In this document: piece after piece, positions 45,901 to 57,900 of the stretch
How the letters are laid out: each line of letters starts with the position of its first letter
Position numbering within the stretch: the stretch's first letter is position 1
Origin: Rhea pennata
Taxonomy: Eukaryota; Chordata; Aves; Rheiformes; Rheidae
Assembly: GCF_028389875.1 (NCBI RefSeq)
Contig: NC_084672.1
Coordinates: 3,695,501 to 3,759,500 of the forward strand
DNA: 64,000 bases
Reading direction: 5' to 3'
The notes under the pieces: model-generated
What the model was told of the DNA's origin: nothing
Seen by the model: only the letters and a program-made list of their open reading frames with translations
Database searches by the model: none
Position numbers and translations under genes: made by a program

Positions 45901-48900
45901 ATTTTGTGCCCACCGGCGGCCATTTTGGGGCCTGCGGCCGCTCCTCCCACCCCAAGGTGGCTGGGTTGGAGGTGGGACAGGCTCGGGGCTTCTTGTGGGC
46001 ACTGCAAAAACTCAGATAACTGCTATTTAAGTCCTTGGGACTTAAGCGGCTCCATCCAAAGTTGTGCAAGGGCTCTGGGCAGCAGCCGGCACGCTGGGCT
46101 GCGCTGACAGCATGCGTCGATCCTGACGGATGGCTGTCGCTCCCTCGGCAGCGTGCTTTGGATATCGTGTCCTTCCCGTGCTTCTTTCTAGAAAGAGGCG
46201 TTTTAAAAACGTGTCCAATACTGGCTTAAAAACACTGGGCAAGAGACTGTTCTTGAGATACGTTCCCCTCTGCCGCCACCGCCGCGGTAAGTGACCGTCG
46301 CTGCTCCGGGCTTTTCCCGGCTGTTTTCTCCGGCGTGCGCTCCAAGGGGTGCCGATGTCTTCGGCAGGTTTGTTCTGGCTGCCTCAAAGCCTCGAGCAGC
46401 TGTTCTGGAGGCTTGGGGTTGTTTTGTTTTATTAAAAAAAGTCAGCACGGCGGGGGGAAAATGTCGCCGCTGGGGAAGCGGGGCTGGGGCGCGCTCCTGG
46501 GGGCTTGCAGCACCTCTTGCTTGGGCTGCTTCGCTTCGGCTTTTCTTCTGGCAATTTCTTTCTTACGATTTTTTTTGCAAGGGGCTGGAAGCTAGGCAGG
46601 GTAATGTAGGTGTATTTTTTCTTTTTTTTTTTTTTTCTTTTATCTTCTTTTGGCAATAGCCCTCCTGGCTGGTTCATCCTTACAGCATCGCAGCGTCCAG
46701 AGCTCGGAGCTGGGGAACCCTGGGCTGGCAGTAGGATGCCGCTGGGTCTGCGCTGACGCTGGGTGGCCCCCGCCTGGGTTTCTTCCTCGGTTGAAACTAG
46801 CTGAGCCGTTACCTTTTTTTGCAAAGCGCTGTGAGATTTTTCGGCTGGAAAGCAAATGCACTGATGTTCGGAGTTGCTCCTGACCCAAGGCTGCTCCAAA
46901 GGCTCTGCCTCCAGCCTTAATGTTATCTAAAAATAGGGTGGAGTGTTTTTCCCTCTATTTACTTAATTTCCTGCCTGGGGTAGTTAGTCTAAAGAGGAAT
47001 TCATTGAAGTGCATGGGAGTTCACTCAATATAAATACACAGGAACAGGCTTCTTTGTAGACTTTTTTTTTCCCTCCTCCATATAGGAGCTGTAAGAGGGA
47101 GCAGGCTGCGGCAGGGCATCTGCCTGGTGCAGACCCTCAGGCCTCCATTTCAGGGAGCTTTTTCCGAATCGGAAAGCAAAGCCTGCCAGCGGTGTCGGAG
47201 GCTTGCGTACGGCGGGTTTTCCTGACAGTGTCCAGAGTGAGCGACACTGGGTCCGGTTCGGGCCACAGTGATCAGCTGTGCCCAGTGTGTCGCAGGGCAG
47301 AGGCGTATATCCAGAGGAGGGAGCCTCATGAGGGGCATCAGAGCATCAGACCCTCCAAATCCAGTGCATCGTGGGGTCTGCGTAGGAAGCAATCCCCTTT
47401 TGGCCCCGTGTTTCCCTCCCACCACCTCCCTCCGGCTCAGCCCCCAGCACCTCTGGCATTTGCGGCACACAGCACCTTGCATGTGCAGCTCCTAGTTGCC
47501 CACTCCCTGTCTTTAAATAATGAGGAAAGCTGTAAATGGATAGTTAGCGGTAACCTTTAGCCCAAGCAAACGGCTGTAACTGAGTTATAAATCTTTAAAA
47601 TCGAGTTTTTAATGGAAACATTAAAATAACCTTTATCTGTTAGCAATAGGACTGCACTGGGGTGATTTATCTTCTTGTTACTTGCTCCTTCTGCCACACC
47701 TTATTAGTTCCTGAGCTAATGGGGTGATATTTATCCTGGGCTCTAACTGAGTGTCTTTAAACAAGAACACAAGCCAATGGTGCCAAAGCAGTGCTGTGAA
47801 AATGGGGAGAATCCAACCCAGCCAATGTCAAATGGATGCTCCTCCAGGAGTGAGCTGCTTAGTTGTGAGCCTTGGCCAGGGGCGATTTCCAGTCCTTTAA
47901 ATGGTGTCTGGATCAAATATTATTCTAGTAAGGAGCCCATTGCCAGAATGGCATTGGCTTAGGAATCGTTTCAAATATAGAGGTTGGGTGTTTCAGGTCT
48001 CCTTGCAGAAATTTTAGCAGTTACTTGTTTGAGAGCAAAGGGAAAGAGTTTCTTCCAGTCTGATCTCCAGGAGTTGCTACATTCGGTGATCTCTCACTCA
48101 GCTGGAAAACACCTTTAGGTGTCAGATGTGTATTCTTTTAATGTCCTCCAGAGGAGGAAAATGCCATTTATGTGCCTGTTAGTGTATTCATGCAACCCTG
48201 TTGTGCTACTTGAACCACTTTCCTCCCATGCAACTCTTCTGGGCTCAGTAAGACACAGGGTTTAGGTCAGGACAAAACACATCCCTCAGCAGAGAGGGAT
48301 TGCCCTCCAGCAGTGCTGTCTGCTTGCTGCCCAGCTAGTGGGACCAGATAGCCTTACTACTTTCCTGGAGCACCTGGAATTGCAAAGCTCTAGGTGTGAT
48401 GCTGTAAGCCCCTTCAGCTCTCCAGCATACCTATCTGCATTGAAATCACTGATAAATCTGCACACACCTTTGTCAATTAATGACTGCTTCTAGATGATCA
48501 GATTAGTGTCTTGGGAAATCTTAGGTTGTCCATGGTGAGGCTGGTCTTTTCCTGTTCAGTAGATCGGTGGATTTTGCCATTTGTCATTTGCTCTCTGTGT
48601 TGCTGTATTGTGTCTGGTTCTTGCTAGCCATGCAGCAAAGCTGTGCCCTAGCGAACATGCAGAGCGCATCCGGTTCCCTTGGATATGGTGTGCATTGACA
48701 GAGGGGGACCAGCCCACATCAGCAGGCCATGCCAAAAGCACAGGTCAGGGCAGAGCAATCTCGTAGATCCAGGAAACCCTAGAAAGTGGGGCTAGAAGTC
48801 CCAGCGGCAGCTGGGCAAAGACTCAATAGATTTGAAAGCTTCTCCCTTGACAGAAAGCAGTGTAATAATTTCGCCTTTTTTTTTTTTATGGATCTCTGGA

Positions 48901-51900
48901 TAACTCTATTAATCTTTGCTATGGAAAAATCCCCCTTATTTGGCTAGGAGGCAACCCTGATAATGAAAACTTTCATAAAGTAAGGAAATAGCCTTACTTG
49001 TCCTATGTATCTGGAGGCAGGGTCAGGGTCTCCAAGTAGGAGAGCAAGACAGGTAATAAACCATCCCTCCCCACTAATGCTTAAAAAAATACAATAAACT
49101 CTAGTGAATTTCTCTGGAGGAAGGCTGCATTTTTTCGTGGAGGAAGATACAGCCAAGCAGTAGGAGGGAGGTGAACTCTGAATCTGCCCAGGCTAGCTCC
49201 AAAATAGCACTGTGGCATGAGTAACTCCGAGGGAAGTCGAGTTCACCCCAGCTACTCTCTGGCTTGCTCTACCACTGCTTCTTGTGGATTGATTTCCTGC
49301 CAAGCTTGGCAGGCGTGAGCCAGGCTCTCTAGAGAGCTGCGCATACAGGGACAGAAGTGCAAAACCTCCATTTCCGAGAAAGGCAACTTAATTAAAAAGG
49401 AGCATGATATGTTTTAGTGTATATCAGTGGAATGGTTTTATGGGCTTTCCAGGCAGCGGCTGGGACTGTGCTAACTTTCCTGCCCTTGTCTGTCTGTGCT
49501 TGGTACCTGCTTTGTGAGACTATGAGCCAGGAGGGGGAGGCCAAGGAGGCCCAAGGCAGGGTGTCCTGCTAAAATGCACCCAGGTGGAAAGCTCTTAGAA
49601 GCCCCATGTTCCCCATATTTGCTTCCCCTAAAGCCCCACCGGAGAGGCCGAGGTCGGCTGAAGTCAAGGGCCTTTCCTCAGCACCCACAGAGCTCTGTGA
49701 AGCAGTTAAAGCTGCTGGGGTTTAGCAAGCCGCTGCTCTGTCCCAAACCCCCCTTAGGTCCAGGAAAAACTTCTTTTGGCCCCATCTGAGAAGCAGGCAG
49801 GGCTGTTGCTCTGTACAGCTCCTGGTGCCCTTCCCACTCAATGTTTTTGCACTACCCTCCATGGTGCTGGGTTATTCCTGGATTTACTTTGTGGAAAAAT
49901 GAGTTCAAACTGTGTCCTAGCCACCCGGACACCAGCACTGACATCTGTCCTGAGGAAGGGCAAGCCAAGCCCTCCCTGTACTGTGCTGCCAAGTTTGTTA
50001 CAGGCCCCTCGTTTGCGTGTTTGGCTGTCAAAGAAGTGTGTGTGGAGCGCTTGCCACCTTCCCCCGTGCTTCTCTCTCCCCTCCCGGGCTGGAATTTCCC
50101 CTGTCTCCAGGGAGGTCTCAGAGGCTTACTTGCCTTTCCCTCCTTGGCAAATTAAAATCCTGGCCAGAGCTCTGTCAGTTCTTGCAGATGTGGTGCCTGA
50201 CAGGGGCTGCTCCATCAGATGTTCTTGCCAAGGTACAGGGAAAAAAAAGTCTAAGATTAGAAAAAAAAAATCCCAGAAGATATGTTATCGGAAGCTTTCT
50301 TTTGGTTTGGGTAGGTGGTTTTGCAATGGGCTTTGTGGGCTCCAAGCAAAGGAGATGCTGTTTTGGGGGAGTTTCCTGCTGATTCATCCCACGGACTGTC
50401 TGGGCTAGGCAGGTGGGGTGGGTGAGGTTGCGTTCCTTCTCCTGTATGATGTGGTGGGACACAAGCCCCCTCCATACATGACTGGAAAATGCTGTGGTGG
50501 AGGTTTCAGCCTTGAGCGGGTGCTGTGAATTCCCAAGATTTTTGCCCTTTGAGAATTTGCAAAAGACACCAAAATCCCATTCCCCTAAGACTCTGCTATT
50601 CTTTTGGATAGTCACTGCCTTTAAAACTGAGACTCACTGCAAGAAGGTGCACATGTAGCGTGTGAATGAGATCGCTCCCAAGGCAATGAGGGCTCGGGCT
50701 GAGGCTGGGTGGGGTGGACTGGAGAAGAATGGGATCCACACCGGAGGATGTACGGATGTACATCCTAACCTAACCCAAAATCCTAACTCTAGAGGGACGA
50801 TGATTACAGAAGCAGTTACATCGTGCTTAGCAGTAGCAGAGGACTGCAATTCTTCTCCTTCCTGTACTGATATCTGAGTTTATTCTAGAGAAACGTTTGG
50901 TCTCATCACATATTTTTCTGTTTGGCTGCAGGGCCGCAGGGGCTTGGGGTCCATTTTCATTTGGGCATCCGGAAACGGAGGCAGAGAAGGTGATTACTGC
51001 TCTTGTGATGGCTACACCAACAGCATCTACACTATCTCCGTCAGCAGCACCACCGAGAATGGGTACAAGCCCTGGTACCTGGAGGAATGTGCCTCCACCC
51101 TTGCCACCACCTACAGCAGTGGAGCCTTCTACGAGCGAAAAATAGTAAGCTTTCTCTTCTCTTCCCACTTCTCTGAGTGGGACAGCGCTTCCCTGTAAGC
51201 TTCCCCTGTGGTGGCGATAGTCCAACACACGACTTAGTAGCGCCAATTTATTTTCCTAGAAATGCTAGTTCATGCTGTAACAGCCTGGCTGCATTTCACC
51301 CCAGAGGTGACTGCTTTTTGGCAGTGGTGAGGCAATGCACCTTTCGGATGGGAGCCTTTAGTGTGAAAGAGGTTGAATATAAGGAGCCAGTATGAATGTA
51401 ACTGCTGGTGGTTTGGCAAAGTTTCTAGACATCCTTACTCCAGTGGACTCTCTCTTAGGGATTTATTTACTTTAGGCATCATTTCATTTTTTTTCTTTTT
51501 CTATGCCTTGGCCCAATTCAGCAAACGTTTAGGCATGTTTATCTTCAGAGTCATTTGGACTTCTCAGACACCTGAAAGGCAGAATGGGCTTGTCTGTAAG
51601 ATCTGGGCCTTACCGTTAGCTCTGTGGTGCGTTTTGCTCATGGTTTTTCTGGTGAAACTCTGCAAAATTGCTCAGGAGAAAGGCTCCAATTGTTGCTTCC
51701 TTGGGAAGAACCTGGGCATCTTTTTTTTTTTTTTTTTTTTTTTTTTCTTTTTCTTTTTTTTCCCCTTGCATCTGTGTGAAAAGCTTTGCTGGAGATTTGC
51801 AAAAAAACAAGGGTATACAAACATTCACCTGTCTCCTAAGGTTCCCTCTGCTTAAACAAGGGCATTTCAAGGATTTTTAGCCTGAGACAGGAATAAAGAG

Positions 51901-54900
51901 GGAAGATGGAGGTGTGTAGCAGGGGGCTGGGAAATCTGAATGCAAGTCCTTGCTGTGCAGCACAGTACAGCCCTCGGGTGCCCTCGTTGAGCTGCTTAGT
52001 GTCTTGGGGCTCAGCTCCCCACCTGCAAAGCAGGTATAAGAGCAGCTCCTCCTACACAGATATTATCTGAGGATTAATGCATTAAAGATTGTGACATTCC
52101 TGAGGTCTTGCAGGTGTTTGGAGCCTGATATTAAGAGGAACAAATGATGGACCTTGCCTGAAATACATGCACATGCAGTAGTTTGTCAGCTGAATAAACA
52201 GGGGGGAGGTGTTTCCTTACCTACCACTGCCACCCGCCATATGCACAGGCTTGGAGTGCTCCTGCCCGGAGCCAGAGGGTGTGATTAGTGCAGGCGAACG
52301 GCAGGGCTGGGGCAGCTGTGCTTTGATTAATTTAATGGGAACACAATGCCAACTTACAGCCCAAGTTCGACCCATCTTCAAAAGAGGCCTCTCCATTTTC
52401 ACAGTGATTGCTAAAGTCACGTGGAAGTCTGTGCTGCAAAACTGGTATAGTTAATCAGCAGTTTTGTGCATTCTGCTCAAACTGAGCACCCTCTGCTTCC
52501 AGCAGAGGCAGGAAGGGCTTTGCTCCAGCATTGCACAACATCTCCTGTCTCTGCTAAAGCTGCGCCTGTGCATGTCCTGCTGCAGAGCGCCTGCCCATCC
52601 CCTGGAGAGGTAGTGCCTGCCCTCAGTGCCTGGCACAGCAAGGGGCATGGGTAGGGAGCTGGCAACCTGGCTTGGCAGCTACTGCTGCACGTTGATCAAG
52701 GTAATTGCTTCAAATATGTTTGAATAAAACATGCCTGAATTCAAAGGCCCATCTGGCTATGCAGCAGCATGTTTGAACAGGATTTTGAGTACATCCTGAC
52801 AAGACTTATGCTCAGCAAGGTTGCATGGCTCCAGGAGGCACAAGGTATATTTTAGCCGATTAGTCACACCAAGGTGGATGTGGGAGTGCTCTGATGCCAG
52901 GACAACAGCTTTTAAGAAAAGCCAGTGAGCTCTTATGTTTCCCATTTGATTTCCTCCTTCATGCTGTTACAATAGAGAGCTTTCCCTCAAAGAAGCAGTA
53001 AAGCAATGTCACAAAGGGCTAATGAATCTTTTTCTGGACATCTCGGATGTTTTTTCCCTGCTGTGCAGGCTATATTTGCCCTGTCACAACAACTTTTGTG
53101 GTCTCTTTGCAGCAAGACATTTCCGTATGAAAGTGTCCGTGCGTCATCTGCAACTCAGACAATCAAAACATCACTCACTAGTGCTGCACATTACCAGAGC
53201 TGATAGGGAATTTTTTACCCAAATTATTTTTTGGCAGAAAATGAAGTTTTTATGCATCAAAATTTTTTCAAGAATGATTGCAGTTGTGCCCCCAAAACGT
53301 TATGTACACCCAGAAGCCAGACTTGAAGTGTCTCTGTTGGGGGCCATCTTTCATGATGCTCACATCCCACATCAGTTTACCAGCACATAGGTGAGCAAGC
53401 AGCTGTGTCAGAGCTGGGCAAAACCAGCAGCTTCTAAGGCAGCCTCACTGAGAAGCAGAGTGACAAGTTCCCCCTGCAAAATCTTGAGATTAACTCAAAG
53501 CCCACGAACCTTTTAAAAATGTAATAAGCTGAACATCTCTCCCCACCTTTGCTCTCCAAGCTTTTATTACTCAAACTTTGAGCTTCTCTCTGAAACTAGA
53601 AGGCTGGAAATGCTTTTCTTTCCCATGAAAATGGAAATTTGTGCAAAATGCTAGAAATGTGAGCTGCAGCTCAGCCCACTGCTTCACCTCCCTGCCCGGT
53701 CCTGGTCCCAGACCCCTCTGCACAACACAGCATCATTGGCCCTGGCTGAGCTGTACTGGCTTCTCTCTGTTTTACTGAAGAGTGTTTTCTCATAGGCTTC
53801 TCAACAGTATTATTTTTATGAAGAGAAAATAAAAATAAGGTGCTTTTAAGGAAGGCACCTGATACAGTGGAACTCAATGGGAGACTGGGACAGTGTGGGA
53901 GTGCATCTTGCTGTGTATGGAGATGCATGCGCCTAGCCCTGCTCACAGCACCCAGTCACAGCTTTTGCTCTGTCTGCCCCATGGCAAATCTGACTTCCCC
54001 CCCGTCAAGTAGATTTTGCATCTTTTAGCAAGGTAGCTGAAAGTGTGGGAGCTTTCTCACTCCCTGAACACTTCCGCAGCCCTTTCCTTTGGCTCTGGGG
54101 GCCCTGGAAGTCTTGGAGTTGCCGTGGTAGTTAGGTACCCACAGGCTCCACTTCCCAGTGGCTGCTCAGAAGTATCTTAAGTAACTCCTGAGCTCTCAGT
54201 GGTGCATGGCAACCTCCTGCCCATGCAGGGAGTCTTCCTGTTCTACTGTCTTGCTGCAAAGCCAGCTGCACCGCTCTGAGCTGCAGCACCTCTGTCCACA
54301 GGTCACCACGGACCTGAGGCACCGCTGCACTGACGGCCATACCGGCACCTCCGTCTCTGCCCCCATGGTTGCTGGAATCATCGCCTTGGCTTTGGAAGCA
54401 AAGTAAGTTAACTTTTCCGCCCTCACTGCCTGCTTTTGGGTGGGATGTTTTCAAACTCAGTATCCGGTGATCAAAAGTGGACAAAAAAAAGGAAATGTAT
54501 TTTTCTCTGGAGCTGCTCAAAATGGGCCAAAGTTATTCTGGATTGCTCCTCTTTTACAAGTTTTGATACCGCACTGTTACTTTGTGTTTTATTGAGCTAA
54601 TTCTTCACTTGTCCCCTCTTTTGAAAACTTGAATTTTGTAAGTCAGGCTTTTCATCTGATACATTGAAGCCACTGACAACCAGCTCTGAAAGGAGTTTTA
54701 TAAATACTTTGTTGAAAAAATATGTCAGAAAATGTCATGAAAAATAGAAAATGTCTGCAAAAGTGATAGTTTTCACCAAGTGTTCCATTCAGTGTAAAAG
54801 GACTGCTTTTGCATAACATCAAAAATTCATGCAGTATGAACAACAGCAATCCTCTCCCCATTTGAAATGAGCTCTGGTGGGAAATGTGAGCTGCAACTCA

Positions 54901-57900
54901 GCCCGCTGCTTCACCTCCCTGCCTGGTCCTGGTCCCAGACCCCTCTGCACAACACAGCATCATTGGCCCTGGCTGAGCTGCACTGGCTTCTCCATGTTTT
55001 TCTGCAGAGCGTTTTCTCATAGGCTTCTCAACAGTATTATTTTTATGAAGAGAAAATAAAAATAAACCCAAGCCATGGCTCTGTTTCCCAAAGCTACAAA
55101 TAAACTGCAGGTAAGCATGAGTGGCAGAGTGCTGCAGAAGAATAATATGATCGCATTAAGAGATGGAGTTCGTGGCATATCTAGTTTCATTTGTCTTCAT
55201 CAGTCTTCCCCCTCTCCTGCCAACTTCCAGCCATTTGGCTCAGTTTTAAATCCCAGAGGCCAGGTTGGGTGAACACATTTCAGGAGATGTCATTTTCATT
55301 ACAAATACATTAAGAGTATTATATGTAATTTTTGGATTGTTTCGTTGGGGCATAAAATGCAACATTAAGTACCAGAGCATGGTGCGGAGAAATGCAAGCA
55401 CTCAGACACTCCATTACAATGAGAAGGAATAAATTATATTTCTCCTCCTAGATGTTGTTTGTAGAATTATAAATCAATCCTTGAGATACTCAAGAAATGA
55501 CTGTAAGAGAAAGCATGAAAAATTCTTCAAAAATATCTCTGAGCTGGGGTCTTGGATGATGTTCAAAAGCCAGCAGCGCCCCATGTCCAGCACCCACGAA
55601 CACAAAATCATCATGTAAATTCTGGCTAAGGTCTCACCTTGAGTTTCATTTTTCTGTTAAATGAGAGACTCCATTTCCTGCAATATTTTTCATAACTCCT
55701 ACAAAGGTAGGATTTGGTCTGCGGCATGTATCAATGAGCTTGTTGCATTTAGTACCCCACACTGGGATTCGGTTCATTCCTGATCTGCTCTAATTACACC
55801 TTGGAGCACGAAAGCTAAGTATGTTTTGCCTGAAATAAATGCCTGCAAATGTCCTCAACCATGTGCCATCAGTCCCCTCCGGGTGGCCTGAACACTGCTC
55901 CTTCCAGAGTGCCGCAGCCAGCGCCACCCGCTCGGTCCTGGGTACCACAGGCAGCTACCAAGCTCTCGTCAGGGCAGATAGCATTTATCAATAACCATTG
56001 ATTATTGATATTAGTAGCTGAGGCTGGAGTGGTGCGTCAAGGCGGTGCAGAGCAACAGCTTCAGTATGGCAAAGGCACCTTGTAACCAGTGTTCCTCTGT
56101 GCCTGTGTCATTGTAGCCCCTTGCTAACCTGGAGAGATGTCCAGCACCTGCTGGTTAAGACCTCAAGGCCAGCACACCTGCGAGCGGCCGACTGGAAGAC
56201 AAACGGTGCAGGGCACAAAGGTGAGGCAGGCGTGCGGGATCAGGTCCATCCATACCGATTGTTGGGTGAGTGTGGAGAGAGGATCTTTGCAAAGCCATCT
56301 TTTTTTATTACAATGATTTGCACAGCTGAAATTCAGCAGTCTGCTTTGCTTGTCTTTGTGTTGTCTCCTCTCTGTTGACTCACATTTGGATAAGGAGTTT
56401 TATTTGCAAAAAAAGTCTGCAAAAGGCAAAATAAAGGCCCACAAAGCCCTGCTGACAAGGGTGTTTTCCCTAAATGACCACTCTCAGCTGGTTTTGAGCT
56501 GTGCCAGCTGTATTGCAGGCTGTTGAACAGCGCAAGGAGTGGGCAATAAATTGCAGTTCAATAAGCTCTGCAAAAACCTGCTTGTCATCGGCTATCCTGA
56601 ACAGCAGAGCCACAACATCTGCTGCCCGTTTCATCAAGCAGTAGCTGGTCAGTGCTCAGGGATTTGAGACAGTGAAAGAAGATGGCTAGAGAAGAGCTAG
56701 CTGTGCATGGCCCGTGCTTCCACTGGGGCCAGAAGCCCTGCCTGCCAGCCCACACTGCAATGCACTGCCCGAGGCATGGTGGCTGAAAAAAACCCCAAAG
56801 TCAGCCCTGGCCCTTGTTAAGTGGTGGCTACCTGCGTCAAAGGTGAAAAGGCTCACAAACAGCTTTCAGCTGAGAGGGGCTGCTCCCTGCCACGAGGCTT
56901 TTCACAGCTCCAGGGCACCTTTGAGGTGTAACTTAGCCAAGTTGATTAGTGCCTCATAACCAGAGCAGGAGCAATTCTTGTGCATTCCCAAATGGCTGGG
57001 GGATGTTTCAGGTGTGCTGGTGCTTTGCAACACAACCTGTCAAAGAGATGCCATGGCAAAGAGGTGCTGAAACTTCTGCTAAGCCAGGACAAAGCAGCCC
57101 TGTCATGCTGCACAGCACCTTGGGAATTAGCCAGAAGCAGTTTTGGCTAGGATGGTGACTGACGTTGCTGCAGGGCATGGCTGTGCTAGTCCGGTGTCTT
57201 CGCACGGCATTTCATGAGTGGTAGAGCTGTGTTGCAGCTGTGCTGTATAGGGCCTAAGTACCCGGGTAGATTTCCGAGCCGTTTTCTGGACTCTTGAGCA
57301 TACTGTTGTTGCTGCAGTTCTGCTCATCGCTGCCTGACTGCGCCATCTGCCCCGTGCCCCCTTCATGGGTTGTCTTGCTCCAGGGGGAGGTGGGGAGCTT
57401 GGCAGCAGGTTGAGTCCTCTAGCTGGTGAGGAGCCTCAGGAGAAGACCTTTTCTCCATAATGGCTTTGCATACTTCAGCCTTCCTTTGCTTGTGGTTTTG
57501 TTTTCTCTGAAATGCTGAGTGCCAAGTATAAATTTATTCCCTCCCCCCCCCTCCCCCCAGGTAGCTCTGGAGCTCAAGCAGTGTTTTTAAGGAAGTGGGT
57601 TTCTGAGTCTTCTCTCTTTCCAGTTAGCCATCTATATGGATTTGGTCTGGTGGATGCAGAAGCTATTGTGATGGAAGCTAAGAAGTGGAAAGCAGTTCCC
57701 CCCCAGCATGTCTGTGTTGGAAGCCTGGACAGGGTGCCCAAGTGAGTATTGCTGGCTGCGAACCCCTCCTGGGTCTGAGGGATATACAGCCTCTTGCAAT
57801 AAGGGTTTGATGAAGTTTTGCAATGTAGAGACTCTGCACGAGGCTCAGTGTTTTCTGGTTGCCTGGTTTCAGGGAGGAAGCAATACCCTTGCAAAGACTT

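Larger units (their letters stand above)
51145..54301 (+). other. PCSK6 intron 8
   Basis: 3.2 kb with a 40-base pyrimidine tract (51721-51762), a MIR-like remnant (about 51918-52125) and the left copy of a 185-bp direct repeat (53654-53838). Confidence 0.9.

Noticed and set aside
45436-46002. 188-codon minus-strand open frame over the intron 7 CpG block
   Set aside because: Arg/Gly/Pro-rich random translation of CpG DNA; the promoter-like motifs are of interest, not this frame.
50763-50790. CCTAACCTAACCC resembling telomeric CCCTAA repeats
   Set aside because: Only about two imperfect units; too short to call an interstitial telomere.
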